From the NCBI RefSeq assembly GCF_037975245.1, contig NC_092570.1:5895001-5959000 (forward strand): DNA of 64,000 nucleotides, in the 5' to 3' direction. This DNA comes from Apostichopus japonicus (Eukaryota; Echinodermata; Holothuroidea; Aspidochirotida; Stichopodidae). The position numbers and the translations under genes were made by a program. Each line of letters starts with the position of its first letter. Position 1 is the stretch's first letter. Below the pieces are notes generated by a model. The model saw only the letters and a list, made by a program, of their open reading frames with translations, was not told the DNA's origin and searched no databases. Below, piece after piece: positions 1 to 46,176 of this stretch.

Positions 1-1132
1 TATTGACATAATAGTGACGATCACATTCACATTCGGAGTGAATATGAAAAAGGACTCAGTTAAGGAGGAAATATGTTGACGTTACTGGGGCAATGATAGC
101 TTTTGATATATAAATCTATCATGTATTTTCCCTCCTTTTTACTTTGTAGGAGGTGGATGGGGGTTGGAGGGGGAGGGAGGGGCTGGATAGGAGGCATGCT
201 GTACAGGTAAACTTGAATTGTTTCCTTGTCACGACCTTTGCAATTTTGAATCGTGCAAAACTAGCTGATGCAATACGCTTTGCAGTTTGAACTTTTCGGT
301 TTATGTCAAGCACTAGTTTGCATATTTAGGGTGTTCAATTGGCGTGCCAAAGAAAATACATCACTCCTATCGCTGCATCCCATGATGTGTAAGTAAAGAA
401 CGATGGACAATTTTCTTTAACCTTTTTTTTTTTTAAGGACAGACTTTCAATGCGACTATTCTTCATATTTTTTTGAAAGTTGTATCATAAAACATTTAAA
501 AGAATGTTTCTTCCACATTTTTGATTTGTAATTAAAGCAGGGTAAATATATTAAGTTTTCTTTTTTCATAGTACTTAAACAAGCCTAACATCCATATTTT
601 ATTTTAGAGTTATAGGAAGAATCCGGCTGAGCAAGTCAAAATTGAATAGATTAATTTTTACTTGTGACATACATACTTAATTTCCGTGTGTCTCAGGGGA
701 GGGATGGGTGGGGGGAGGGTAGTCGCAAGGCATCAGTAAGGTCTGTTTGGTCCAGTTACAGGTACAGTTGGTCCAGCAAGTACAGACTTCCCTATCTGCA
801 TGGTTGTCACTGTAACATATTGTACTCATTCTACTGTATTGTATGCTACACCACTCTTTATCAACCACAATATGTCCTGTTACTGTAACCACCAACCTAC
901 CCTAAGAAGCATGGGGCTGTGGTCACTCTTAAGAAAGTTTGTATATGACGCATGTTAGCAGAAGTAGTTAAGAACAATGAGTGTGTATAATGAGAGACTC
1001 TGAATACAGAAGTCAAAGCTATAACAACTCCTCTTTGAATCATCTCTCTTTAAATCATATCATCAAGAATATTACAGTCACATTTTGCCTACGGTAGCAA
1101 TCTGGTTTAATTAGTTGTAATTAATTACTTAC
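1..1132. other. Intron of the vWD gene at the left edge; no coding seen
   Basis: This is the start of the intron after exon 27. I find no C8-like cysteine pattern on the minus strand. There are G-rich patches (about 148-190 and 695-720) and T-runs, but no structured repeat. Confidence 0.5.
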
Positions 1133-33764
<32,632 letters not shown>

Positions 33765-34098
33765 GGTTGTTGGCAAAGCTGGTTTCCTGTTCAATCACGA
33801 TTTGCTGTAAAATATAGAAAACGCGCAAGTAGCCTGCTCGATGTATAGCCGGGCTACTGAATCAATCTACAGGCAACGGGTTTACTTAAACGAGTCTCTC
33901 TAAATGTCTGTCGCCCTTAGACCATGACCCGGTACTAACTTGTATGTTATTTATGTTCTTCTGATTGGCTAAGAGGAAATCAAATTAGATGGCAGCCTTG
34001 AACATTGACAAATTGGTAAGAAAGGTGCATGGTTACAAACTTCCAATTTACCTGTCTGCGGTAAGGGAGAGGGTGTGGGGATGTTTTTTGGGGGCATT

Positions 34099-34551
<453 letters not shown>

Positions 34552-34982
34552 CAAATGAATAAATTTGCGAAAGAATAATACCTTAATAGCCATATGACAT
34601 AGATCATATTGGATAGACTATACTTGTTTTATAGCAAGAGGTGATCTGCTTCTCATGAGGTTTCCCTCATAAGCCATACTGAACCGTATAGAACGAGTTT
34701 TCTCTGAAGAAGTCAATTTTGATCCAGTACTTGACTCTCGGAAGTCAGGCCACAGAGAATGGCTATGCGAAGTCTGGTGCTGAATGCAACAAAATACATT
34801 TATAAAAACCTCCGAGTTGTTATCTCTTTCATAACTAAGGCTGAGAGTTCATAAAACTGCAGGTCATATTTTAATTAACGAACGAAAATAACAGACGACC
34901 TGCACAAACTTCCTAATTAAGAAAGATGATCAGTCTAAGGCTGGTGTTTGTTTCTGCAAAGATAGATAATTCGCATTTCATT

Positions 34983-35327
34983 TAAAGGCATTGAAGACTC
35001 GCCCCAAACTGCGTGCGGCCATCTGAAAATGTTAACTTTCTGTTGCATGTAAGTGACGTTTTGTGCTGGTCGCTACAAAATGCAGACAGTAATGAAACGT
35101 GATACCTTGTTTTCTTTAGCTGGACCTGAGATGTACATCGCTGTATCGTTTTTATACTGTGCTGTGGGTATTGACTTGTACACTAGTGTCTAATTACCGA
35201 CGGTAGCAAGCTGTGTATTTTCTAGGATCGATGGTGGTGTTTAACACTTCTGTTACACCTCATTCGAAACTAGGTCACATTACCGGCATTAGACGTTTCT
35301 TTATGCGCGAGTCTTCACACCCTATAG
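34983..35327 (+). mobile_element. TIR element family A, copy 1 (345 bp)
   Basis: One of three copies in the window. It starts TTAAAGGCATTGAAGACTCG and ends GCGCGAGTCTTCACACCCT, giving imperfect TIRs of about 22 bp around the shared core TGAAGACTCGC. It is non-coding, so a MITE is likely. The TTAA at the left end hints at a TTAA or TA target, but the right flank does not settle it. Confidence 0.8.
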
Positions 35328-38166
35328 TTATATGACGGTGGCAGACAATGTGACATTTCTTTTCAAGCGAAAACTATTTTAAAATATTTGTTGAGAACCT
35401 CATCTAAATATCTCGTGAGTCCTGTTTACTCGGGATATGGTTGTTTGAATGTACACTATTTTACCAATGGTTTATACTCCATAAAGTGGAACACTACAAT
35501 ATAGATGATCTCTCTGATGTCTTAATTTACGGTAGTAATTACATTCCTACTTCTCTCCTTCTCTTGTATCATTCAAAGCAGCTATGAAGACTCATCTGTT
35601 TCTAAAAGATCTACTTTCTAGGATGATCAACTCAATTTCAATGTTTAGATTTGGATTACTGAAAACATAAATGGAAATAAAGTTGAATGAGCAGCTCAAA
35701 ACGTAGAAAATAACCATGCATAGTAAAATATCGAGAACTCTGTAGCCTTGTGATAACTAGGTTGAGGATCTCATTTTGTCTCAACTGTTACTAAAAATCA
35801 AATCAAATACTACGGCAGTCTAGTAGTACCACCCTCCCCCTCCTCCGTCTTCGCTTTCTCTCTCTGTAAATATGAATTATCGTCGTTTTAAGTTTGTTTG
35901 ATAACATGTAACCCCCTCCTCTCTCCTCTCTCCTCCCTCCTCCCTCCCCTCCTCCGACATCCACCCTAAATCCTTCCCTCTCCTCACAATAACCTGCGAT
36001 CATTTGGTATGCATTTAACACGGTCGCTGCAAAGCACCAAATTCAATGGTATACAATTATTTACATTTCAAAGGCTCTGTTATACCTGTTTGAAAAGTTT
36101 TAAATCGAAAGGCGTAGATTAAATCATGAATGGAACTGTTTGAGCTTTCCATGAGACGTTTGATTCGATAGAACAATCCCGACCAATCAATGTTCCCGCC
36201 AAGATTGTACTGAAGAAATCCGCCGGTCCCAGCATGATGATGTATAACAAGGTGATCAAACCGGACAAACAATAACTGCTTTAATTCTAATCTTTGATAT
36301 GTATATATATTCTGGGTGTGCCACAGCGAAGTATCTCTCTAATGCTAGAATGGTGTGGTTTAAGGTGGTGATTGCGTAGCTACCAGAGAGAAGTAATGTC
36401 GCATCCCAAAAGAAACAAAGCAGATATGACTCATAATTGACAAATAAGGAGTAACTGTTTTAGAAAATATATTGGAATTTTCGGCACCCCTGGGACCTCC
36501 GTCAGCAATACTTGGCAGTGGAATGAAAACTACCTTATGTAACACTATGGAAGTATGTCTACATAGATAAATTATATGTAGGTCCTCAAGCAAGGTTGTG
36601 TGGGGTTGCAAAGGGGATGTTCACAACCACACCCTGGATTCCCGTCTCCCGACCCCCCCCCCCCCACCCTCCCCCGGACCATCGCTCTAACATGAGAAAG
36701 TGTATGAAATGGAGTTCCTTTAAAAAAGGACGAGCGACGAATTTAGTAAAATGTTGACGAACCGATCTGTTTAATATACCAATCAGAAAAAAATATAAAA
36801 ATCGAAAAACAAACGTTTTGTTTCTATGTGGGAGATAATAATTCATTAAAGGATCTTTGACGGACTAAAGACATTTCCCATACCCACATTTGCTCAACTG
36901 ATCCTTCAAAGTGATAACTTATTATTATTATTAGTTTTTACAAAATATGCTTTGAAAAGGGTTTCATCTTGATCATTTCACCATGAATGACATACATGAA
37001 GGACACTGTGGTTCGCTCTTATAGTTTGCGTGCATGGCTTGTACGCTTGCGCTAATGCAAATATCAAGTTTTGCATAGAATTGTACGGTGGTACTGAATG
37101 GACGTACGACTGAGACGATTTGTATATATTTCTGTCTTTATCGTTTAACACAACATAGCAATAGCTTTGTCTGTACCCTTTTGTCGTGTTGAAATCTTTA
37201 CAAATAGAATTAAGTGAGTCTAAACCTCGTTTGTCCCTTCAAGACCACCGTAGGATTTCCCTCATTCTATTAATTGATGATGCAACAGTAATGTTCAATC
37301 AATGTTGAACTTTATTATGATGGATTTTTACACTTCTTAGGATTGTTTGTTCGTGTAGAAACCTATCAGTATTCACAATAACAATTAATTTAAAAGATTT
37401 AAAAGGCACCCAAATATATATAAGAATCTTACGTGGAATTGTGTAGAGACCGCGGTGTTAAAAGAGTAACAGGACGTCAATTTTATTGCTATATTTGCAG
37501 AACAATTAGGTGTAGAGATTATCTTAATGGATTTTCTCAGCAGCCAGTTTTCTGTGCTAATTTTAAGTAATACTTTGCTGAGCTATCAATCCTTTATTAG
37601 TCTATGCAGCGGCTGACAGTATTTATGTGGTCTGTGACAGTATTAAAGGCGTGTTCAGCTGAACTGGCATGATCACGTTGCCAGATGCAATTATTGTAAA
37701 AATAAATACAAAAAATAACTGTTCACTTAGGTCATATATTCGTGATAAAACGTGTGATCAGAATGTTATTTTAACAGCCTTCCAGTGTGGCACGAGGCTT
37801 AAGAAATGTACTACCTTGTTTTGAAACCATCACTTCTTTAACATCATGGCGTCACTGGTATTGATTTAGCGACCCAAAATATAGTGGCTATTAACCCATC
37901 ATTTTATTAGAATAATCTTTCAAAGTAAGATAATGTATAAATCGAATATTGTTACTATTTAATCAGGGAAGTTAGCCATTTATTATTTTAAATTGAAAAT
38001 TAAGCCAATGTTTGGCTTGTCATAATTAAGGTTTGTACTTGAACACTACGATACATTACGTAACCATCGACCGAATATGGCATGAACGGTTGATACTGAA
38101 AGAAAACGTTTATCAGTAAAAGGGATAGGCTATTGTGGTATATTAGCCAGTGTATTAACCCCACCC
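35328..38166. other. Intergenic region between the vWD gene and the collagen-like gene
   Basis: No gene recognised. At 35,565-35,640 a plus-strand frame reads SFKAAMKTHLFLKDLLSR, like the C-terminal end of many non-LTR retrotransposon reverse transcriptases, so a LINE 3' scrap is possible. A polypyrimidine tract rich in CTCCTC occupies about 35,908-35,965. C-runs lie near 36,652-36,676. Confidence 0.4.
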
Positions 38167-38312
38167 CCGTCACCTCCACCGTCAGTCGAGCGTGAAGCCT
38201 TCAGTCAGGATTTTTTTTGCACTTAGTCGGTGAAAAATTCAACTACCCCTTTGAGCTGACCGTAAAAACTACCCCGACTGAACGTCATAACCGAAACTGA
38301 CGGTGGAGACGG
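38167..38312. mobile_element. 146-bp foldback element
   Basis: The left CCGTCACCTCCACCGTCAGT pairs with the right ACTGACGGTGGAGACGG, allowing a small gap. A small foldback or MITE just downstream of the collagen-like gene's 3' end; no flanking duplication identified. Confidence 0.55.
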
Positions 38313-38576
38313 AGTGCCATTGCCCGTGGAAACTTTGCCCATGCTAATGATAACAAATACACCAAGGCTTCAATTGATTATCACGTCTTGGAAACTTCTG
38401 ACAATTGTCTTCTACATCGTCCGACCGTTTTTCCCCGACTCCATTCCTCGACCCTCCACAACCCCTCCCCTCGGCCCTACACACCACACACATCTGGTCT
38501 AACAGAAACGTTTAACAGGATGTTTTAATCAGTAATAGCACATACAGTGAAGAAGGTTTAAATGCCCCTGTAACAG

Positions 38577-39229
38577 TCATATTGTACATACTGCACATGT
38601 TAATTCAAACCCATCTGTATATTCACCACATTGGTTACATCTGAATTCTGTATTCATTAACATCGCCCCATTCCAGTCACTCTCGGTTCCAGGGATTGTT
38701 TCCGGTGATTGGTCGAGGCAGATAGTTGCAGTCCGATACCAGGTTCTCGCCGCACTTTGTAAGTAGCCCGAGTACTCTAGAGTCCACTCTGAGCTGGGAC
38801 ACGTATTTCTGGCTGGTATCACAAGTTTCGACATTCTACGAGGTGCCATGCAAACACAACAAGGCATTTCATGGTTGTGAACTTGCTGTAAGGGTTGGAA
38901 AGATCCCGTACTATATTCGACCATAACAATGGGCGATCTTGTTTCCTGTCTGCCACTTACCGCAAAGGAATACTGTGGCGTACTGGGAAGGCAGAGAATT
39001 TCTACAGAACCCCCTTTGTTCATGTGGTAAGTCCCTGCTGAAATACCTTACAAAAATACCCAAAAAAAATGAATAACATATTGCCAAATTTGATTTCAAG
39101 TCTTGAAAATAATAAGGACATTTCGAAAATATAAATTCAGTCCCATTCGAGTAAAAAGATAATATTGACATGCATTCAAACTGACATCAGATTCGGGATC
39201 GATCACGTGGGATGAGTGAAGTCGTTAAT

Positions 39230-39277
<48 letters not shown>

Positions 39278-39602
39278 CTATGGATCCTACCTTAGGTCGA
39301 CAGTTACATTGACTTACACACTAAATTTAATCTAACCCTAACCCTTTTTTCTAACCCTAACCCTGAACCGACCCTAACCAAAACTTTTAAATGACGGAGA
39401 ACATTATAAAGCTATTTAAAAAAGTGTCTTACAATGGTAGTGAAAACATTAGGTCGACACTGAAATGTCGACCTAAGGTACACTGTTGACCTAAGGTACA
39501 CTTTTTTACCATAAACTGTCGACCTAAGGTACATATTATGCTTATATATATATATATTTATATCTGTATGTTTATATATATCTATATATATATTTGTATG
39601 TT

Positions 39603-39673
<71 letters not shown>

Positions 39674-42173
39674 TTAACTAAACCCCACTCAGCGTGCTGG
39701 ATTCTACCATCAACAAATTAAATTTCTACCAAACTTCCTTTAGTACCTCAGCCACGTTGTGTTTATTCCCCCATTGTATCTGGTTCTATGGTATACACAA
39801 CTTGATGCTGTGGGCTCGAAATCATGGACCCAACCACCGTTTTTGTGAATCGTGTTTCGTAATAATCACTCTCGGTATAGTACCAAGGGCTAAAAGAATC
39901 CAAAATTGAACCCCTTAAACTACAAAGTTACAGACCTGATCAAACAGGGAAAAAACCTACAGATGGAGTTTCTTACCTAAGGACCCCTGTGCATGAAAAA
40001 CCCGAATTATCGCTTCATAAACTATAACTAATAATAATATATTACTAAGCTGACAACCTCCCAGCTCTTCGTCTGCAACTGAAAATCTTAAAAACAAATA
40101 CTACTACCTCGATCACTATATTATCTGCTTTAGTATTTTATGCAATTGTTTAATTAATCGATATTATTGTATCATGTAGTGCACTTACCACTGTAAACAA
40201 ACTGTGATGTCGAAGGGCAAGTTGTTTTACCCCACCTAACGAAGACCACACCAGGTACATGTGTCGTTGTATTTGGCGTAGGTGTCGTTACAGACTGGGT
40301 ATCACTGCAAGAACCTGAAAATGTCAAAAGAAAATGTTACCATTAAAGCAAGCTAGAAATTAAATGAATGTGTGAATGGATGAATGAATGGATGAATACA
40401 ATGAACAAAGGAACTTGCAAACAAACGAATAAATAAATGAATACACGCAAGACCAAATGAGTGTATGGTTGACTGACTGAATGTCCAAATGAATGCCAAA
40501 ATGAATGAATTGATGATTGAATGCATGGATAAATAAATGCATTAATGAATAAGGAATGAATGTATCAACGATTTAATCGCTGTTTTATTCCTCACTGTGC
40601 TTTGTTTTACTTGTGTGTGGGTGTTTATGTTCGTACGAACGTGTTTGTTTGCATGTGTGTCTCTGTATTTGTACGTTTGGGTGTGTGTGTGGGTATTTGT
40701 ATGTGTTTGTATATGTACTTTTTTTGCGCGTGTGTAAGCGTGAGTTTTGTATTCACTGATGGTTTGTTTTTCTGGATATGTATACGTATATATTTCGGTA
40801 TAAGAGGAGAAGAAGAAATACTCAATTCAGAATCAATTTTCACATTATGTTAATAATTCCTTTGTATCATTCAGATGACATACCTATGTTGTTATTAGAT
40901 TTCTAAATATAATCGATGTTCCATATACATGTTTAATAATCGTGAATAAATGAGATGGGAAAAAAAAGGAAAAACATTATTTAATGAACGAATCAATCTA
41001 TGAATTAGTTAATGAATGAATGGATAGATCAATGATTTAAATTATGATTGATTACATGAACATATGATAGTATGAACGAATTGAATGAATTGACGAATGG
41101 ATGGATGAATGGAATAAACGAACACATACAAACAAGCAGTGGAAGCAATAACTTGGACACACGAACGAGGCAGACATTGACGAACACACGAATAAAAAGG
41201 CAAACAAGCTGAAATATGCTCGAGAGCGACTCTTGCAAACTATGAAAATTTAAAGATTGATAAATCTTTAGCATCGTTTTTTTAATATATAATATCTTAT
41301 ACTGTTACTCCAGTTATTGATACTGATACTATACTAGCAGTTAACATAGTCCTTAGTTTTCTTCTCTTTTATAAAACAACTGTTTTGGTGACGATTCACC
41401 CGGTTGAGTATTTTGTTGACAATTTCATTCTCTTATCTGCCAACAATATCTGGTAATATATTTATTTAACATATCTGCACGATATTATATTGATATTATT
41501 ACCACCTTTCTCTTTTCATTCAAGTAAATGACAACAGAAAACTGATAGTCATTATTACGTTGTTCATTTACTTGTATAATTGTACTTAACAAAGCCGAAT
41601 TCCTAATGAATGAACTTCCCCGCCGCTGTCTGGGTTCCATCAAATGAAAATAATCCGTGATCCCTGCTTACACGGTATACAGGTTCTGTGGCTTCTGGGT
41701 GGAGCACCCAACGAAGAAATGTCATATATATAGAGAGCGCCACCAACTAAGGGCTGGGTTGCTCACTGGTTCGAGTCCCGTTCTTTTGCCGTAGATATCT
41801 TTGCTCTTTTCCATTTATTTCCATATTTGAACTAATAAATATCATTAACAGTTAAAGAGCGATGGTTCTAAATTCAATTATAGTTTGAAATATATTAACT
41901 TAATACCTAGCGTTCCGTCACGTCCATCCCTTCCAGGCAGGCCAGGGGCTCCTGAGCTACCACTTGCACCAACCGGACCAGGCATTCCTATGGTACCCTG
42001 CAATCCATCACGACCAGGTATCCCAGGAATGCCATGTGGACCTGGACTCCCGATTGGGCCAGCAGGACAAAGATAACACTCGCTGTCTGAAAATACAAAC
42101 GTGAATGAAATGGGCCAAATGAAAACATGAATTCTTATAAATTAAATAATAAAACCTGATGATATTTCTATAG

Positions 42174-42231
<58 letters not shown>

Positions 42232-45200
42232 ATACTGTATATACACCCAGATTGTACATATCAATAGGATTGAAGTTTCATACTAACCGTTCAATCTTTG
42301 GGAAATGTCACATGTTTCGTTTATTCTTGCTTTTATATGGTGTAGTTTTTCTTTTCACATTCTGGTCACCTAGAATCGCATTCAATTAAATTCCCTTTTC
42401 CATTACGCGGTAATTAAGGGGGTGCGGAAGTTTGTCAGTGGAAGTCGGTCAGATGACAAGCGTCACCAACTACAACAAGAGAAAATAGTATTACGTTGGA
42501 TAACTTCCTTCCTTTTAAACTGGTGAAATCATTAAGTAACACGAAGTGACATTTAAACAACTCCAAAAAAAGGGGAAGTTTAAAAGCTTGCTTTAAAGTT
42601 CAAAATTCTGTAAGTACTATGGATAAAACAGTATTAAGTTGGGTAACATCCTTCCTTTGTAACTTGTACAAGATAATATGAAGTGCATATATATAACTAC
42701 AGCGTGCATATCATGCCCTCTGTGTATGCACAATACCAGATCGGACGTAATTGCGCTGTTTTATGTAACAACTATTATATTTTCAAACTTCTATAGTTTT
42801 CGATTGCATATATCATTATCTTTTACCTGAGTTAAATCCCCCACCCTAAATAGAGTTGTTACCGCACCCCCCCCCCCCCTCTTCCCATGAATGTAGATAT
42901 GTCCAAACCAAATTCAATAAATCCCTCAGATTTAATCCAACTGTTGTTTTACCCAATGGTGAAAGGGGAGCGGTGACGGAGGGACGCGGGGTGGGGGTTG
43001 ACGAACTTCTTACTACGAAAGAAAGTTACTCTCTAAATCAATTGGTGGGTTGATGATCAAATAAAAAACAAAAGCACGCTAATGATTGTCATTGTTGGTC
43101 ACGTGAAAGTAAACATTTGTTTTTACTTACATCCGGTATTGCTACTGATGTGATTTTTTAGTCTCTTCTCTGTTGGGAAGTAATTTGCTTCTCGTCGAGA
43201 CCTATCAGAAAATTGTTCTTTGTTTAGTCTGTAGCTTGCTTCTGTGACGTCATTAGTGTCACCTTTATAATGAAGCTCATCTCTCAAGGCATCCAACATT
43301 TCTCTCATACTTCTGTCCTCTGACGCAAGGCGATCGATTTTAACCTTTGAAGAGAGTAAAAATAAAGAAAATGATTTTCGGTTGAATAACGATCATTTAC
43401 AAACTAATTAATGGTCAACTTCACAATGGTGTTAATGTTATCAGGTTAAAAATACCGCTGTAGGAATTATCCAACCTTTCTTAATATCAATCTTTCTTGA
43501 TGTTCAGGGTCTGATTAATAGTTGGGCCCGGAACCCGGACCTCCGATCTAATAGGCCCTCCAATTAAAAGCCTTGCAGCTTGATAAATGCTATCACATTT
43601 ATGATAGACTATAAGAAATAAACCGGTTTTTCCTATTTATTTGCTTTCATTTTGCTGGGTTTATTGCCGATTGTCTAATACTCGTAGACTTTTTTCTTTT
43701 AATTTTTGGCATACAGTTGACAGAAATTCCGTTGTGTTTGAGCAAAAAAAAAGTTAGTGTTGGAAGTAGATTAAACAGATCTACCATACGTAATTATACT
43801 TATCATCGGCCGTTTTTTATGATAAAATCTAGTTACTATATCCCTTTGATTCATTTAACGGAAACAGAGGAAATAAGTGAAGTGAAGTAGCAATTTAGGG
43901 ATTTTTACGTGCATGAGTTATTGTATAAAATATCAGCGCGGCTTGCACATAATATATATCACGATGGAGGCTGGTAGTTTTTTCACTGTTCTTGATTTTC
44001 CAACTCACTATACGATTTCAATTATATATTCAACTTCCTTCAGCGTTTCAGACAGAGACTATAGGCCTACATTCAACCCGAGAAATGCACAGCTACAAAA
44101 GGCGTCACCCCTTTCTTGTCGAGATCATCGTTCTCGCAGTGGAGGAGGGGGACACGTTACCCCACCCTACCCCTATTGTAGCTGTGTATTGCGCGGGTTG
44201 AATGTAGGCCTAAAGCCTATATGTCTAAAACGCTGAAGGATGTTGTATAGGTAAATGAAGCATTACCATGTAAACTAAGATACGTTACGAAAGAATATAG
44301 GCTATAGGTTGCTTTCACCTTTGTCCTGAACGATTGTTATATAAGCGTCCTAAGATCGTAATAAGATCGCTGTGATCGAGTAATGATTATGGTGTGGATG
44401 GCGTGCAGGGGGCAATATTCCCACAAGGGTTTAAGGGACCTCGATTGTAGGTACAGCGAATGTCTATTACGAACTAGGTATGCTATGTTACTTGCATGGG
44501 TCACAAAGTATTTCATAATTGATGGAAGGACCTATCTTCTAACTGATACGTATTTGAATAACGTAGGAAACTTAACTGGGTTATACAATGTATATCCTCC
44601 GTGCAACGGTAATTTTGTAGTAGCTCTTACTGTTTCAAGATATTTACCTTTATAATATGTTTATTTTCTGGAATGTTCGTTTAAGGCTACATAGACGATG
44701 AAGTCGCCTACACGGTCCAGGCCTTAAATGCTATCAATATATATTAATAATTTAATATATTGTCATATAAGTTCTTTTAATTGCAATAATCAAAGAAGCA
44801 CCCATACACGGATGACAGCCAACGTCATTTATCCCTCACAAATTCGATATTTGAGGCTCATATATAAAGTCTTATGTTTGTCTATTAAGTATTGTGTTAC
44901 ATCGATGATATAACCTACTGGGTTGTGTGCTAGACTAAGTTGTCCAGCCACTTCAATTAATAAACAGTTAGTGACTGAAGCGTCAATTTTGTTTTCAAAA
45001 TGTTAAAGTGCTATTGCAATCAAGATTAATAGCGTCCTCTTAAACGTTCCACATCATAATGAAATCATTCGATAATTTTCAATGACATCATATATGCCTA
45101 TAACTGTAAACTGAAAACAGGATTATTACCTTTTATCCTAAACAAAGAAGCCAAAACAAAGAATTAACAATGAACACTAATAATTAACAAACCTGGTTAG

Positions 45201-45348
45201 TTTCGATAATATTCCGTAGATGAAGATCCTCCGTTTTGCTAGTTCCCCATTGCTCTATATCTACTGTATCGTTCGGTAAAGATTCTGGATCGACACAAAC
45301 CGTCATCAAAATAAAATCACAAAGAACATAAAATCTCAGTTTCTCCAT
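38577..45348 (-). CDS. Short-chain collagen C4-like secreted protein (5 exons, 378 aa)
   Basis: The exons are 45193-45348, 43131-43344, 41907-42086, 40189-40314 and 38577-39037, with phases 0, 0, 1, 1, 1 at the entry points and a stop at 38,577. Exon 1 gives a signal peptide ([20 protein letters not shown]). Exon 2 is charged and probably helical or coiled, with RSRR, a furin consensus, near residue 106. Exon 3 holds CYLCPAG then 17 uninterrupted Gly-X-Y triplets. Exon 4 has a Thr/Pro-rich linker then [18 protein letters not shown]. Exon 5 carries [20 protein letters not shown] and ends with CNQC and CAVC. This end domain is typical of short-chain collagen C4-like proteins known from sponges and other invertebrates. 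It should trimerise and act outside the cell. A possible variant poly(A) signal, ATTAAA, is at 38,524-38,529. Confidence 0.9.
39231..39277 (+). repeat. (TA)n microsatellite
   Basis: About 46 bp of TA next to the 39,288 TIR element, in the collagen-like gene's intron 4. Confidence 0.9.
39288..39531. mobile_element. 244-bp TIR element with telomere-like core
   Basis: Perfect 18-bp inverted repeats TACCTTAGGTCGACAGTT at both ends; further copies of the GACCTAAGGTACAC motif lie near the right end. The core at about 39,330-39,380 has several CTAACCCTAACCC units. If the outer TA is the target site, a Tc1/mariner-type MITE fits. It lies in intron 4 of the collagen-like gene. Confidence 0.75.
39541..39669 (+). 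repeat. (TA)n microsatellite
   Basis: About 128 bp, TA with TTTGTATGTT-type interruptions on the left side and pure TA on the right. Confidence 0.93.
40365..41130 (+). repeat. Scattered (TGAA)n / (GAATGAATG)n simple repeats
   Basis: Two degenerate blocks, about 40,365-40,560 and 40,984-41,130, of GAATGAATGGATGAAT-like sequence, separated by a GT-rich block at 40,612-40,745. They lie in intron 3 of the collagen-like gene. No coding potential. Confidence 0.75.
42176..42227 (+). repeat. (TA)n microsatellite
   Basis: About 50 bp of TA in intron 2 of the collagen-like gene, about 90 bp from exon 3. Confidence 0.93.
44036..44240. mobile_element. 205-bp foldback element
   Basis: Inverted ends of about 60 bp: the left starts TCCTTCAGCGTTTCAGACA and includes TAGGCCTACATTCAACCCG, and the right is its imperfect reverse complement ending CGCTGAAGGA at 44,240. 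It is non-coding and lies in intron 1 of the collagen-like gene. The exact limits are uncertain because the match fades into the flanks. Confidence 0.7.
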
Positions 45349-45801
45349 ATTTTGGTTCAGACTCGCGGATATATAGCCTATATATAATTCAAAATGACAA
45401 CAACTCTGCTAAGTTATTACTTCAGAAGGAATAAGACGCTTCAAGAAACTTGGATAAAGAAGTATTAAATTATATCATTATTTAATGTTGACACCGCCAA
45501 CCCCTCGGTACCGCTATATTGTGTAGTGCAAACATCCTGTAATCACAACTCGGAATAACTCAATTAAAAGCTGAATAGCATCCTGTTAAATAATAATTTC
45601 CACAAAGGAATCAATAACAAGTTATCATTTGACCTTATCATAAGTGAGCTGTTTTAACTGTTAGCGAAATCCTTTTCAATGAAAAAACAAAGACAAAGGG
45701 ATTTCATATTTTGTCTATAATTCCGCTAAATGGATGGAATAATCCACGAAAGTAACCAGACTTGATAAAGTCTTTGTAAGATCATTCCGCTTAGATTTGT
45801 C

Positions 45802-46176
45802 TTAAAGGCATTGAAGACTCGCCCCAAACCGCATGCGACCATCTGAAAAAAAAGTTAACTTTCTGTTGCTTGCAAGTGACGTTTTGTTCTTGTCGCTACA
45901 AAATGCAGATAGAAATGAAACGTGATACCTTATTATCTTTAGCTGGACCTGAGATGCCCATCGCTGTATCGTTTTTACACTGTGCTGTGGGTATTGACCG
46001 CAGCTGTATGTACTGACTGTACACTTCCGTTATGTCTAATTACCGACGGTAGCAAAGTGTGTGTCTATTTTCTGGGATCGATGGTGGTGTCTAACACTTC
46101 CGTTACACCTCATTCCAAACTAGGTCAGATTACCGGCATTAGACGTTTCTTTTTGCGCGAGTCTTCACACCCTTAG
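45802..46176 (+). mobile_element. TIR element family A, copy 2 (375 bp)
   Basis: High similarity to copy 1 over its length, starting TTAAAGGCATTGAAGACTCG and ending GCGCGAGTCTTCACACCCTT. It carries an extra stretch (CAGCTGTATGTACTGACTGT) relative to copy 1. It lies about 450 bp upstream of the collagen-like gene's start codon. Confidence 0.85.

Noticed and set aside
36057-36272. 71-codon minus-strand frame as a gene exon
   Set aside because: No motif, no good acceptor/donor pair in frame, and it lies outside the phase-linked exon series.
41740-41790. B-box-like GGTTCGAGTCCCG as a SINE or tRNA
   Set aside because: No A box at the right distance and no fold; kept only as a chance or decayed match.
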